Shown: positions 1-8,903 of the stretch, piece after piece | Layout: every line of letters begins with the position of its first letter | How positions within the stretch are numbered: position 1 is the stretch's first letter | Origin: Paracoccaceae bacterium | GTDB lineage: Bacteria; Pseudomonadota; Alphaproteobacteria; Rhodobacterales; Rhodobacteraceae | NCBI GenBank assembly: GCA_019634215.1 | Contig: JAHQVS010000011.1 | Coordinates: 1 to 40,849 of the forward strand | DNA: 40,849 bases | Reading direction: 5' to 3' | Notes under the pieces: generated by a model | The model's input: the letters and a program-made list of their open reading frames with translations, nothing else | Database searches by the model: none | What the model was told of the DNA's origin: nothing | Program-made: the position numbers and the translations under genes

Positions 1-1549
1 CATCCTCGGGGTTGCAAACTTCGAGCACGTCACCCGAAAGGATTGGCAAACCGAGGCGTTTGGCGCGGGTTTCAATCACCCTGGGCCGCCCCACCAACAC
101 TGGCGCAGCGAGGCCCTCCTCGATCATGGCGTTTGCGGCCTGTAACACCCGTTCATCCTCGCCCTCCGCGAACACTACCTTGCGGCCAGTTCCGCGCGCA
201 CGGGCGAAAATCGGCTTCATCAGGAAGCCGGAACGGTACACAAAGCGATTCAACTCGGCGCGATAGGCGGCGGGGTCCTCCAACGGGCGGGTTGCGGCCC
301 CGCTCGTCATTGCGGCCTCCGCCACCGCCCCGGCGACTTCCGCCAACAGCCGAGGGTCGAAGGGTTTGGGGATCAGATAGTCGCGGCTGAAAACCAGGGT
401 TTCGCCGGAATAGGCCCGCGCGGCCTCCGCCGCTACCGGCGCGCGCGCGAGATCGGCCAGAGCGCGGACACAGGCGAGCTCCATGCTGTCGTTGATTTCG
501 GTGGCCCCCACGTCCAGTGCGCCCCGAAATATAAAGGGGAAGCAGAGGACGTTGTTGACCTGATTGGGGTAGTCCGATCGCCCAGTGGCGATGATGGCGT
601 CGGGCCGGGCCTTTTGGGCGTCCGCTGGCCAAATTTCCGGCGTTGGGTTAGCAAGCGCCAGCACAACGGGGTCCGGCGCCATCTTCGCCACCATCTCCGG
701 CTTGAGCACTCCGCCTCCGGACAGCCCAAGGAATAAATCCGCTCCATCAATCACTTCACCTAGCGTGCGTAGCGGTGAAGGCTGGGCGAAGGCCGCTTTC
801 TGTGGTGTCATCTCTTCTGTCCGGCCCTCATAGACCAGTCCGGCGATATCACAGAGCCATATATTCTGGCGTCTTACCCCCAGTTTTATCAGCATGTTGA
901 GGCAGGCGATGCCCGCAGCCCCCCCGCCGGTGGAGACCACTTTGACGTCTTCAAACTTTTTACTCGACAGCGTCAGCGCGTTGACCGAGGCCGCACCAAC
1001 AACGATCGCAGTGCCGTGCTGATCATCGTGAAACACTGGAATGTTCATCGACTTCCGGCAACGATCTTCGACGATGAAGCAGTCCGGCGCTTTGATATCC
1101 TCTAGATTGATGGCGCCGAAGGTCGGCTCCAGGGCGCGGACAATCTCGGCCAGGCGCTCAGGATCGCTTTCATCCACCTCAATATCGAAACAGTCGATAT
1201 TGGCGAACTTCTTAAACAGAACAGCCTTGCCTTCCATGATCGGCTTGGCTGCGAGGCCGCCGATGTTCCCCAAGCCGAGCGCAGCGGAGCCGTTGCTGAC
1301 CACGGCGACCAGATTGGCGCGCGCAGTGTAGCGTGCGGCGGCGCTGGGATCGGCCTTGATCTCCAGGCAAGCCTCAGCGACGCCTGGCGAATAGGCTAGG
1401 GCCAAGTCGCGCTGGGTGGTGAGCGGTTTGGTGGCGCGGACCTCTAACTTACCTGGACGTGGATTTTCGTGATAATCGAGAGCATTCAAGCGAAAATTCT
1501 CAGAATCCGACTTGGCCTGCGCCGCTGTTTCAATCGGATTATCCGGCAT
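1..1549 (-). CDS. maeB: NADP-dependent malic enzyme, malic + partial phosphotransacetylase-like domain (3' end outside window)
   Basis: Oxidative decarboxylation of malate to pyruvate with NAD(P)+. 516 codons are visible and the frame is still open at the left edge; the family is about 750-770 residues, so roughly the last third is missing. The start ATG at 1549 has a strong AGGAGG Shine-Dalgarno (1555-1560). Seen: YSPGV near residue 53, FHDDQHGTA in the malic domain, a nucleotide-binding GGGAAG stretch, and ANPTPEI. After about residue 430 the sequence ([24 protein letters not shown]) matches the start of the C-terminal PTA-like domain typical of the long proteobacterial MaeB, which in the family is regulatory rather than catalytic. 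It stands alone with 266 bases upstream. Cytosolic; a source of NADPH and pyruvate from C4 acids. Confidence 0.95.
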   Translation of the reverse strand, partial: MPDNPIETAAQAKSDSENFRLNALDYHENPRPGKLEVRATKPLTTQRDLALAYSPGVAEACLEIKADPSAAARYTARANLVAVVSNGSAALGLGNIGGLAAKPIMEGKAVLFKKFANIDCFDIEVDESDPERLAEIVRALEPTFGAINLEDIKAPDCFIVEDRCRKSMNIPVFHDDQHGTAIVVGAASVNALTLSSKKFEDVKVVSTGGGAAGIACLNMLIKLGVRRQNIWLCDIAGLVYEGRTEEMTPQKAAFAQPSPLRTLGEVIDGADLFLGLSGGGVLKPEMVAKMAPDPVVLALANPTPEIWPADAQKARPDAIIATGRSDYPNQVNNVLCFPFIFRGALDVGATEINDSMELACVRALADLARAPVAAEAARAYSGETLVFSRDYLIPKPFDPRLLAEVAGAVAEAAMTSGAATRPLEDPAAYRAELNRFVYRSGFLMKPIFARARGTGRKVVFAEGEDERVLQAANAMIEEGLAAPVLVGRPRVIETRAKRLGLPILSGDVLEVCNPED

Positions 1550-1815
1550 TTGATCCTCCTACGCCAACGTCTCGGCGTCGGCTTCGAGCGCACCCCGCAA
1601 CCTGGAGCACTGCTAGGCGCTGCTGGGTGAATGGAATACGCGTCCGAAACGATTGGCGGCGCCGCTCATACAGGGGGGACGCCGCTGTTGTTTTAACCAC
1701 GCTTGTGGATATGACTAGAGCGCTTTCAGGAAATGTGTACAAGCCTATAGCGCTGAGCCAAGCGGTGACTTCGCCTATGAATGCTATTGAAAACAGATTG
1801 TTAGCCGTGAGCGCT

Positions 1816-2187
1816 TTAGGTTGGATCAACCTCCGCCGGCGACCAGGGCAAGCGTTCCCCGAAATAATACCGTTCTTCAGGCCAAAAACTGTGAGGATCA
1901 TCCAGCGTGGCTGCGTAGAGGTGGATCTCGTCTGGCCATTTGTCATTGTCGTAAGCCATCGGCGCCCCGCATTCTGGGCAGAACCAGCGGTTCACCCCCG
2001 GTGAGGATTTGTAGGGTTTCGGTTGCATGCCGGTCCAGGAAAAGGCCGATTTAGGAACACCCAGAAAGGTCGTGACTGGCGATGAGGTGGCGCGTCGGCA
2101 GCTTTCACACCAGCAATGGCCGGTCCAGAGAGCTTCTCCCTCATAACTATAAGTAACTGCGCCGCATAAGCATCGTCCAATCCGCAT
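1816..2187 (-). CDS. GFA (CENP-V/GFA domain) family zinc protein
   Basis: A 123-residue protein of the glutathione-dependent formaldehyde-activating (GFA) family. Zinc ligands are visible: CLCGAVTY near the N-terminus, CWCESCRRAT in the first third and FCPECGAPM in the second half, the usual spacing for the two zinc sites. The ATG at 2187 is chosen because CTAAGGAGC lies just upstream (2195-2201); an upstream in-frame start (2217) lacks this support. Despite the family name, most GFA proteins have no proven formaldehyde activity, so the substrate is unknown. It is on the same strand as the TIR-like gene, 236 bases downstream of it, and may be transcribed separately. Confidence 0.88.
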   Translation of the reverse strand: MRIGRCLCGAVTYSYEGEALWTGHCWCESCRRATSSPVTTFLGVPKSAFSWTGMQPKPYKSSPGVNRWFCPECGAPMAYDNDKWPDEIHLYAATLDDPHSFWPEERYYFGERLPWSPAEVDPT

Positions 2188-2423
2188 TATCGGGCTCCTT
2201 AGCGCCATACGGCCCACATGCGCGAACTATATATTTTTCAATACTTTAAAAGGCAGTCCGACTTCCGCCTCTCTCAAGCGTTTTATAGATCGGGGTGGCC
2301 CGCGAAGCTTTCCTCTCTCCCAGTCGCTTAACAATACCGCGACCGCCGAAGGCTGTAGCAAACATCACCAACGCGGTTCTTTCAAGGAAAGCTCCATTGC
2401 CCAACATGGGGCCAGGAGCGGCG

Positions 2424-3236
2424 TTACTGCGTCGCCTTGGTGATGTTTTCACGGGGGATGTCAAAGCCGGCGGTGCAGATGCAATCGGCGAGTTTTGGCG
2501 CGACTTCACGGACATGGGTTGTGAAGCTGAAATAGATTAGCCCGTGGGCGTCTGAAGGAGTCTCGAGATCTCCCTTCACCAACACAGCCACCCGCTCACG
2601 TCCGAGCGAGGCCATCAACATCCCCATCTCCATCACCACATTTTGGCGAGGACGGGGTTCAGCTTTTTTCGGGCCATCGCGCCGCGCGTAGCCGATGTCG
2701 TCCGGTGTTAACAGCACCACACCAAATTGGGCCGTGGGCTTTTTGCCGATCTGCTTTTCCAACGCTTCAATGAAGGTCAGCCCGCCGCCGCCGGTATGTT
2801 GAAGGACGAATGGGTCCAGGCCGAGACGATGGAGAACCAGCTCCAATTGTTCACGCGCGGCTTCGTCGTGGCCGTGGACAATAAAGATCTTGGGTTTGCT
2901 CCGGCCCTGAGTGGTGACCTCGACGGGGGGTGCTTCGACTGTGGTTGGCGGGGTTGGGGATATGAAGGTCGTGGAAACGCTGACAGCGGCGGTCGCCGGT
3001 GGCGGCGCTAGGTTGCGGGAAAAAGCCTCCTCAAGTTCGGACTTTGCAAAGTCTGGCCCTTGAAAATTGATGGTCTTCTTCTTCGTGTCCCACCAATTGA
3101 GCACCGCGCCATTTTGGCAGACGAACTTATGGTGGTTGTTGCGGTGCTCCGACCACTCACCCTGAAACCCAGACTGTTCAACCAGCGACTTCAAGTCGTC
3201 GATATTGCCGCGAAACATTTGCAGTTTTTGGGGCAT
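2424..3236 (-). CDS. TIR-like (PF10137-type) nucleotide-binding protein with a novel-looking N-terminal domain
   Basis: 270 residues. Residues about 115-257 are a TIR-like domain of the CAP12/PycTIR type: KIFIVHGHDEAAREQ at the start, LLTPDD near 176-180, and RQNVVMEMG at 198-205, where Glu203 is in the position of the catalytic NADase glutamate. The first about 72 residues form a separate domain with a helix (IDDLKSLVEQSGF), strands containing NNHHKF (33-38) and GAVLNWW (43-49), TINFQGP, and a closing helix. A Pro/Thr/Val-rich linker (about 76-112) joins the two. Family knowledge: such TIR domains degrade NAD+ in CBASS, Pycsar and related immune systems. Here there is no adjacent cyclase or other recognisable defence partner. 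ATG at 3236 has GGAG five bases upstream. The defence role is inference. Confidence 0.85.
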   Translation of the reverse strand: MPQKLQMFRGNIDDLKSLVEQSGFQGEWSEHRNNHHKFVCQNGAVLNWWDTKKKTINFQGPDFAKSELEEAFSRNLAPPPATAAVSVSTTFISPTPPTTVEAPPVEVTTQGRSKPKIFIVHGHDEAAREQLELVLHRLGLDPFVLQHTGGGGLTFIEALEKQIGKKPTAQFGVVLLTPDDIGYARRDGPKKAEPRPRQNVVMEMGMLMASLGRERVAVLVKGDLETPSDAHGLIYFSFTTHVREVAPKLADCICTAGFDIPRENITKATQ

Positions 3237-3410
3237 TCCGTCTCCACCGATCCTTGCGCTTTACGAAGCGGATCAACAGACCGGTTATTGCAGATTGGAA
3301 CAGGGTAAGTCGCCCCAGAACAAGAGTGGAACATTGCGGCGATCGATATCTGGAGCCCGCGTTGCGCCTCTGTTTTCTCTTTGAAACCGGTCAAACAGAG
3401 GCGATCGCGA

Positions 3411-3887
3411 TTAGGTTAGGCTGAGGTCCGCGACGCCCAGCGGGACATTGAACTTCTCACACCAGATCCAGATTTGATCGTAGTCCGCCACATCGAGCGA
3501 AGCAGGGATTTTATACATTTGTGCACCGTTGTTCGCGCGGAGAGGGGATAGGATTGCATCCGAGCGATATCCATTGGCGCCGAGCGCCACTTTCGGGTCT
3601 GGCGCGCCATCGAAGAAGAAATTTTCGCCTAGCGCCACATACCATTCACCGTCAATACGCTGAATAGAGGCGTCGCCGCGGGTGATATGGTTGGACTTAC
3701 CTTCAAAACCGCCGACAGCGGTTGTCAGCGCGTTGGCGGATGTGACCGATGCTAGCGGGGCGCCGCCAGCTTTCGAGGTCGCGGAGGGAGCGGCGCAGCC
3801 TGTGATCAAGGCGACGGCCAGCAGACTGATCACGGGCAAAGTGGTCATCCTCGTACGGTAGTTAGAATTTTGCGGAAAGTGATTCAT
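3411..3887 (-). CDS. DM13-domain lipoprotein
   Basis: 158 residues. The N-terminus has arginines (RTR) followed by a hydrophobic stretch and a lipobox ending LITGC, so Cys31 is the likely lipidated residue and the mature protein is membrane-anchored and periplasmic. The second half matches the DM13 domain: DGEWYVALGENFFFDGAPDP, then YKIPASLDVADYDQIWIWC and KFNVPLGVADL, with the conserved domain cysteine at about 143. DM13 is proposed to act in redox or electron transfer, but its function is not established. Start 3887 is preferred over 3848 because it supplies the positively charged signal-peptide n-region and has AGGA upstream, though the spacing is long. It stands alone in direction with the XRE gene upstream. 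Confidence 0.82.
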   Translation of the reverse strand: MNHFPQNSNYRTRMTTLPVISLLAVALITGCAAPSATSKAGGAPLASVTSANALTTAVGGFEGKSNHITRGDASIQRIDGEWYVALGENFFFDGAPDPKVALGANGYRSDAILSPLRANNGAQMYKIPASLDVADYDQIWIWCEKFNVPLGVADLSLT

Positions 3888-4116
3888 GGGGCGATGGTTC
3901 CTAACGGGCGTCGTCAACCGGGCTTGATCGACGATGGGTCTCGGATGTGAGAATTACATCGACGGACACATCGCCAGGATTCACTTCGGTTCAGCACACC
4001 GTGATCTTCGGTGAGCTGAGGGAATGCTTTGGAAACGGTCGCATTGAAATGTGCAGTGTCGGGCGCTTGAAGAGATTGGTGTTTTTGACGCTCAAGTCTC
4101 GGAGGCGCGGTCAGTC

Positions 4117-4881
4117 TTAGGGGGCGATTTGATGGAGCATATTCCGCGTCATCTCATCTGCTGGAAACATCATCTCGACCCGCAATTCTGAGAGGGCCAC
4201 ATCTTCAGCCGTGCCGAATTGAGTAAATGTCGAGAGCAGCGAGAACACCTGCCCGCCCATTCGATAGCGTGAGGGGGCGAAGGCTGGCAGAAGTCCTATC
4301 TCTGCCGTAGTGGGCGTCGGGGTTTCGCTGAGAGCCGCTATGCCGGCCTCTAACACTTGATCATCGCCGAAATGAGTCAATTCAGTACGCAATCGCATCA
4401 CCAGATGCGCGACCACTTCCTCAAGATTGTCGATCGAAGCCCGCAGGGTCTCATTTTCGGCGAGCGCCAAAATCATGCTGTCGCCTGTTTTGACGCCGAG
4501 ACCCTCCATCATCATTTCGGCTGTAGGGTTGACGGAGAGCAGCTTCCAGTGGCGATCAAACGCTATGGCGGGAAACGGCGCATGCCGCTCCAAGATCCAT
4601 TCCACCGCTTGCCAAGCGGGGCGCAACTCCTCGGCGCTGAGGGGGCGGCGCCCATAGGCGGGGGCCATGCCTGCGGCGATCAGCAGATGATTGCGCGCTG
4701 CGTGAGGGACTTCTAATTCCTCGCACAGGCGTAGTACCATGCGTCGGCTTGGACGTGCGCGCCCGGTTTCAAGAAATGAGATGTGGCGAGACGAGACGTC
4801 GGCGGAAAGACCAAGGTCCAGTTGGCTCATGCGTCGACGTGTGCGCCAGGATTTCAAGGCTTCGCCGAATTGTTCGATCAT
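4117..4881 (-). CDS. XRE-family regulator with MmyB-like ligand-binding domain
   Basis: 254 residues. Residues about 5-65 are a helix-turn-helix of the XRE/Cro type (RRRMSQLDLGLSADVSSRHI, ETGRARPSR). Residues about 95-250 are the MmyB-like PAS-type ligand-binding domain (PAWQAVEWIL, FPAIAFDRHWKLLSVN, ALSELRVEMMFPADE). Members are one-component regulators usually encoded next to, and divergent from, the gene they control. That is the arrangement here: the membrane-protein gene at 5010 reads the other way, and the 128 bases between them hold a perfect dyad at 4935-4949. ATG at 4881 has AGGGAG upstream. The ligand is unknown; related proteins are thought to bind fatty-acid-like molecules. Confidence 0.92.
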   Translation of the reverse strand: MIEQFGEALKSWRTRRRMSQLDLGLSADVSSRHISFLETGRARPSRRMVLRLCEELEVPHAARNHLLIAAGMAPAYGRRPLSAEELRPAWQAVEWILERHAPFPAIAFDRHWKLLSVNPTAEMMMEGLGVKTGDSMILALAENETLRASIDNLEEVVAHLVMRLRTELTHFGDDQVLEAGIAALSETPTPTTAEIGLLPAFAPSRYRMGGQVFSLLSTFTQFGTAEDVALSELRVEMMFPADEMTRNMLHQIAP

Positions 4882-4934
4882 ATGGCTCCCTCTATCTGTT
4901 TCTGACGCTTAGGTAGGATCTGGCCTGTCGTCGC

Positions 4935-4949
4935 TTACCTCCGAGGTAA
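4935..4949. promoter_or_regulatory. Perfect dyad TTACCT-CCG-AGGTAA, probable operator of the XRE-MmyB regulator
   Basis: The arms TTACCT and AGGTAA are exact reverse complements around a 3-base centre. The site sits between the divergent regulator and membrane-protein genes, about 55 bases from the regulator start and 60 from the other. A further partial match (TAGGTA) occurs near 4911-4916. The position and symmetry fit a dimeric HTH protein controlling both genes; the assignment to this regulator is inference. Confidence 0.55.
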
Positions 4950-4972
4950 TTGTTTTGCTGCTAAGGAATCCG

Positions 4973-4998
4973 TCACAACCACGCCACCACAGTTGTGA
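4973..4998. repeat. Inverted repeat TCACAAC...GTTGTGA before the membrane-protein start
   Basis: Seven-base perfect arms (4973-4979 and 4992-4998) separated by 12 bases, ending immediately before the GGAGG Shine-Dalgarno of the gene at 5010. It could be a second operator or an mRNA hairpin next to the ribosome-binding site. No consensus is recognised. Confidence 0.3.
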
Positions 4999-5009
4999 TG
5001 GAGGATAAC

Positions 5010-5453
5010 ATGACGCTCGAGACCAGCGCTGCATGGCTGAAGATTGCGAGCTGGATCCTGATCGGATTTGGGTTGCTGGCTTTCTTCTCGCTTTTCACCC
5101 CGGCGGCGTCGATCCTTGATCTGCTTTTTGATTTCGCATTCCTGTTTGCTGAGGGCTCAGATGTGCTTGGCGACAAGGGATGGCTTCTGATGGCGATCGC
5201 TGGCGGGCTAATGGTCGGCTTTGGTGTGATGACCCTCGGCATCGCCACCAGGGTCTACCCCGGTGATCCTGAAGCGGGCAGAGCAATCATCGGTGCTGGA
5301 ATTCTTGTTTGGTTTGTCATCGATAGCGCCGGTTCAATTTTCGTTGGGGCCTGGTTTAATGCTGTGCTGAATGGAGGGTTTTTAGCGCTCTTCGCCATTC
5401 CGCTCCTGGCGTATCGAGGGCAGTCAACACCGCCGCTTTCGGAGCCGCTTTGA
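5010..5453 (+). CDS. Four-TM integral membrane protein of unknown function
   Basis: 147 residues, very hydrophobic, with about four membrane segments (approximately residues 10-30, 58-80, 92-112 and 116-136) and short loops. I do not recognise a family. The ATG at 5010 is chosen over GTG 4995 and ATG 4998 because GGAGG (5000-5004) lies five bases upstream. It is divergent from an XRE-MmyB regulator with a shared palindrome, so it is the likely target of that regulator, perhaps a membrane-stress or lipid-related protein (inference). A strong terminator follows 30 bases after the stop. Confidence 0.75.
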   Translation: MTLETSAAWLKIASWILIGFGLLAFFSLFTPAASILDLLFDFAFLFAEGSDVLGDKGWLLMAIAGGLMVGFGVMTLGIATRVYPGDPEAGRAIIGAGILVWFVIDSAGSIFVGAWFNAVLNGGFLALFAIPLLAYRGQSTPPLSEPL

Positions 5454-5483
5454 GGCTTAGTTCTCAGCACGTGTGGCAACAAA

Positions 5484-5509
5484 AAAGGGGCCTCAAACGA
5501 GGCCCCTTT
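5484..5509. terminator. Bidirectional terminator between the membrane-protein gene and pntB
   Basis: An 11-bp perfect stem (AAAGGGGCCTC / GAGGCCCCTTT) with a 4-base AAAC loop. A-rich flank on the left and T residues on the right make it work in both directions, which suits the convergent genes ending at 5453 and 5533. Confidence 0.85.
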
Positions 5510-5532
5510 CATATTCTGCGATGACGTGTTGA

Positions 5533-6933
5533 TCAGTCGAACGCTTTTACTACGTCCTCGCACATCTTCTTGGCGTCGCCGAGCAGCATCATGGTGTTGT
5601 CCATGAAGAACAGCGGGTTATCCACGCCAGCGTAGCCGGAGCCGAGCGAGCGCTTCACGAATAGGACAGTCTGCGCCTTTTCGACGTCAAGCACCGGCAT
5701 GCCGTAGATTGGCGAGGTCTTGTCGGTCTTCGCGGAGGGGTTGGTGACGTCGTTAGCGCCAATCACGAAGGCGACATCAGCGGTGCCAAAGTCGTTGTTG
5801 ACGTCTTCCAGCTCGAACACCTCGTCATAAGGAACATTAGCCTCGGCCAGCAGAACGTTCATATGACCCGGCATCCGGCCCGCCACAGGGTGGATGGCGT
5901 ATTTGACGTTGACGCCTTCCGCCTTGAGCTTGTCGGCCATCTCCCGCAGCGCATGCTGCGCTTGCGCCACCGCCATGCCGTAGCCCGGCACGATGATGAC
6001 GCTGCCAGCGTTCTTCATGATAAAGGCCGCATCCTCGGCGGAGCCGCGCTTTACCGGGCGATCCTCTTTTGCGCCGCCGCCGGCGGCGGCCGCTGCGTCA
6101 TCGCCGCCGAAGCCGCCCAAGATCACCGAGATGAAGCTGCGGTTCATGCCCTTACACATGATGTAGGACAGGATTGCGCCGGAGGAGCCGACCAGCGCGC
6201 CGGTGATGATCAGCGCGGTGTTGCCCAGGGTGAAGCCGATGCCTGCCGCCGCCCACCCTGAATAGGAGTTGAGCATCGACACCACCACCGGCATATCGGC
6301 GCCGCCGATCGGGATGATGAGCAGAACGCCGATTGCAAGCGCCGCCAGGGTGAGCAGCCAGAACACCACATGGCTTTCACTGCTCATGAACACGGCGATC
6401 AGTACGACCAACAACAGGCCAATGGCGATGTTGATCTCATGGCGCATCGGCAAGAGGATCGGCGCACCGGACATCCGGCCATCCAGTTTGGCGAAGGCGA
6501 TCACTGAGCCGGTGAAGGTCATGGCGCCAATAGCGGCGCCAAGCGACATCTCCAACAGCGCTTCACCCTTGATCGACCCAACGCCGCCGAGACCGAACGC
6601 CGCCGGAGAGTTCAGCGCCGCCGCAGCCACGAACACCGCCGCCAGGCCCACCAGAGAGTGGAACGCGGCCACCAATTGCGGCATGGCGGTCATGGGGATG
6701 CGCTGTGCGATCACGGCGCCGACGGCGCCGCCAGCGCCGAGACCGGCGAGGATGAAGAACCAGCCCGAGCCAGACGGCGGGAACACGATCAGCGTGGCCA
6801 GTACGGCGATCGCCATACCGATCATGCCGTACATGTTGCCAGCGCGGGAGCTCTCCGGGTGCGACAAGCCCCGGAGCGCGAGAATAAACAGGACGCCTGA
6901 TATCAGATAGGCGACCGCGGCGAAGTTAGCCAT
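5533..6933 (-). CDS. pntB: Proton-translocating NAD(P) transhydrogenase subunit beta
   Basis: 466 residues, the usual PntB length. The first about 270 residues are a series of membrane helices (AVAYLISGVLFILAL, LVGLAAVFVAAAAL, AIGVLLIIPIGGADMPVVVS) that form part of the proton channel. The C-terminal part is the NADP(H)-binding domain III: VIIVPGYGMAVAQAQHA, HPVAGRMPGHMNVLLAEA, VAFVIGANDVTNPSA. The enzyme couples proton entry to hydride transfer from NADH to NADP+. Its start lies nine bases after the pntAB stop, so it is translated from the same message; the ribosome-binding site is a weak G-rich GGGGGCGGA. The terminator at 5484-5509 closes the operon. Confidence 0.97.
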   Translation of the reverse strand: MANFAAVAYLISGVLFILALRGLSHPESSRAGNMYGMIGMAIAVLATLIVFPPSGSGWFFILAGLGAGGAVGAVIAQRIPMTAMPQLVAAFHSLVGLAAVFVAAAALNSPAAFGLGGVGSIKGEALLEMSLGAAIGAMTFTGSVIAFAKLDGRMSGAPILLPMRHEINIAIGLLLVVLIAVFMSSESHVVFWLLTLAALAIGVLLIIPIGGADMPVVVSMLNSYSGWAAAGIGFTLGNTALIITGALVGSSGAILSYIMCKGMNRSFISVILGGFGGDDAAAAAGGGAKEDRPVKRGSAEDAAFIMKNAGSVIIVPGYGMAVAQAQHALREMADKLKAEGVNVKYAIHPVAGRMPGHMNVLLAEANVPYDEVFELEDVNNDFGTADVAFVIGANDVTNPSAKTDKTSPIYGMPVLDVEKAQTVLFVKRSLGSGYAGVDNPLFFMDNTMMLLGDAKKMCEDVVKAFD

Positions 6934-6942
6934 GTCCGCCCC

Positions 6943-7377
6943 CTATTGCTTTTTCTTGTACATCGCGAGCATCCGCGACGTGACCATGAAGCCCCCGACG
7001 ATGTTCACTGCGGCGAGCGCCGCGCCGATGAACCCGAAGGCGTTGGAAATCCAGGTGGCGCCGTCAGCTGCGCTGGCGCCTGCTGCGACCAGCGCGCCGA
7101 CCACGATCACTGAGGAGATCGCGTTAGTGACGGACATCAGTGGTGTGTGGAGCGCTGGCGTCACCGACCAAACGACATAATATCCGACGAAAATCGCCAT
7201 AACGAAAATCGCCAAACGGAAAACGAACGGATCAACGCCAGTGGTCGCCGCTGCGGCGTAGCCAAGAGCGTCTGACTGTTCGGCGAGCGAAGCGGCGGCG
7301 TCTTGTGCGGCGGCGGCGGCTTGCTTGGCGGCGTCAGCCGCTTGCTGAAGCGCCTCTGTTGGAACTGGGTCGGCCAT
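6943..7377 (-). CDS. pntAB: NAD(P) transhydrogenase subunit alpha part 2 (membrane part)
   Basis: 144 residues. An Ala/Gln-rich N-terminal stretch of about 40 residues is followed by about three membrane helices (FVFRLAIFVMAIFVGYYVVW, SVTNAISSVIVVGAL, AFGFIGAALAAVNIVGGFMV). TPALHTPLMSVTNAIS is the signature of transhydrogenase domain II from the alpha chain. In alphaproteobacteria the alpha subunit is commonly split into PntAA and PntAB, as here; E. coli has one chain. ATG at 7377 has GAGG seven bases upstream. It lies between pntAA (77-base gap) and pntB (9-base gap). Confidence 0.95.
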   Translation of the reverse strand: MADPVPTEALQQAADAAKQAAAAAQDAAASLAEQSDALGYAAAATTGVDPFVFRLAIFVMAIFVGYYVVWSVTPALHTPLMSVTNAISSVIVVGALVAAGASAADGATWISNAFGFIGAALAAVNIVGGFMVTSRMLAMYKKKQ

Positions 7378-7454
7378 CGGGGGACCTCTTGCTTGTGTGT
7401 TTTAAGCGTCGGACGGCGGAAGCTGCGCCTCCGCTCGTCGCGCTTTCATGGGGC

Positions 7455-8648
7455 TCAGCTCTCTGCGGCGGCGGGCGCAGGCTCTGGAGCAGGCGCCGGA
7501 TCTGGCGCGGCTAAGTCCGGAGCGAGCTCTTTCACGCGGGGATGAACCACTTGTCCGCCTCGAGTGAGCAGAGTGCCTTCCACCAACTCGTCGGCGTAAT
7601 CGACCGCCAACGCGCCGTCCGAGATCATCGTCGACACGAAGTTGAACAGATTGCGCGCGTAAAGAGAGGAAGAGTCGGCGGCCAGTGCGCCCGCAAGATT
7701 AATCTTGCCGACGATCGTGACGCCGCCTGACTGGATCGTCTGATCCGGCTGCGTCAAAGCGCAGTTGCCGCCTTGCTCCGCCGCCATGTCGACAATCACT
7801 GCGCCCGGCTTCATGGACGCGACCATCTCAGCCGTGATCAGTTTCGGCGCTGGCCGTCCGGGGATCAGGGCTGTGGTGATGACGATGTCTTGTTTGGCGA
7901 TGTGATTGGCGACCAATTCGGCTTGCTGCCGTTTATAATCGTCCGACATCTCCTTGGCGTAGCCGCCCTCGGTTTGGGCGTTGAGGAACTCATCGTTCTT
8001 TACGGCGATGAATTCAGCCCCGAGTGACTTCACCTGCTCCTCTGTCGCGGCACGGACGTCGGTGGCGGTGACGATTGCGCCGAGGCGGCGCGCGGTCGCG
8101 ATCGCCTGCAGCCCGGCGACCCCAACGCCCATAATGAACACCTTCGCTGGCGCGACAGTGCCGGCGGCGGTCATCATCATCGGCATGGCGCGGCCATAGA
8201 CCGCGGCGCCTTCCAGAACGGCGCGATAGCCGCCCAGGTTCGACTGCGAGGACAAGACGTCCATCGACTGCGCCCGGGTGATACGGGGCATGAACTCCAT
8301 GGCGAAGGCCTCGACCCCTGCGCGGGCGCAAGCGGCGAGCACCTCCGTCTCTCGAAAGGGGGACATGGTGCAGAACAGCTTGGCGCCGCGTGGAAGCGCC
8401 GCGACCTCGGCCTCAGTGGGGGCCTGGATTTTCAGGACCACGTCAGCGCCAGAGACGGTCTCAGCGAAATCACTCGCCATGCCGGCGCCGGCTGTGGAAA
8501 AAGCGTCGTCCGGGATTTGGGCGCTTTCGCCCGCGAGCCGTTCGACAGTGATGTCCGCACCGAGTTTGGCGAACTTTTTGATCGTCTCTGGGACGATCGC
8601 CACGCGCGTTTCATTCGCGCGGGTTTCCTTGGGAACCGCGATCTTCAT
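7455..8648 (-). CDS. pntAA: NAD(P) transhydrogenase subunit alpha part 1 (NAD-binding)
   Basis: 397 residues; domain I, which binds NAD(H), soluble on the cytoplasmic face. It starts MKIAVPKET, the family signature, and contains the Rossmann motif GVGVAGLQAIATARRLGA, VTATDVRA, and PGRPAPKLITAEMV. The C-terminus is a Pro/Ala tail (APDPAPAPEPAPAAAES) that probably acts as a flexible linker to PntAB. GGAGG lies unusually far upstream (about 14 bases) of ATG 8648, but the N-terminus fits homologues. First gene of the pntAA-pntAB-pntB operon, whose leader region is the long structured spacer 8649-9367. Confidence 0.97.
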   Translation of the reverse strand: MKIAVPKETRANETRVAIVPETIKKFAKLGADITVERLAGESAQIPDDAFSTAGAGMASDFAETVSGADVVLKIQAPTEAEVAALPRGAKLFCTMSPFRETEVLAACARAGVEAFAMEFMPRITRAQSMDVLSSQSNLGGYRAVLEGAAVYGRAMPMMMTAAGTVAPAKVFIMGVGVAGLQAIATARRLGAIVTATDVRAATEEQVKSLGAEFIAVKNDEFLNAQTEGGYAKEMSDDYKRQQAELVANHIAKQDIVITTALIPGRPAPKLITAEMVASMKPGAVIVDMAAEQGGNCALTQPDQTIQSGGVTIVGKINLAGALAADSSSLYARNLFNFVSTMISDGALAVDYADELVEGTLLTRGGQVVHPRVKELAPDLAAPDPAPAPEPAPAAAES

Positions 8649-8903
8649 GGCTGCGGGTTTATCCTCCGGTTATTGCGTCCCAAAAAATAGGCCGAAGCCG
8701 GATTGCGACAGCCTTTCGCCGGCCAGACGGCAAAAAAATATGGCCACGAACAATTTTTGGGATTGGTTCGCGTTCCAGATGATTTTGCCAAACAGGCGTA
8801 TTTTAGGATGGCGTTAGGGGGAGAATTAGGCGCGCGTCAACAGCCTTAAGGCGAGTGGTGCGCTTTTCTGTCACACCAGAAGCGATTTTACGTCAAGTGC
8901 GTC

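Noticed and set aside
1459-2004. 181-codon plus-strand open frame across the maeB upstream region
   Set aside because: It is antisense to the start of maeB and to the GFA gene and has no ribosome-binding site.
2246-2515. 89-codon minus-strand open frame overlapping the end of the TIR-like gene
   Set aside because: It starts inside the TIR-like coding sequence in another frame and is low-complexity; it is a shadow.
2424-3917. TIR-like gene plus DM13 lipoprotein as a two-gene defence operon
   Set aside because: The 174-base gap, the unrelated lipoprotein function and the absence of a cyclase or known defence partner do not support an operon.
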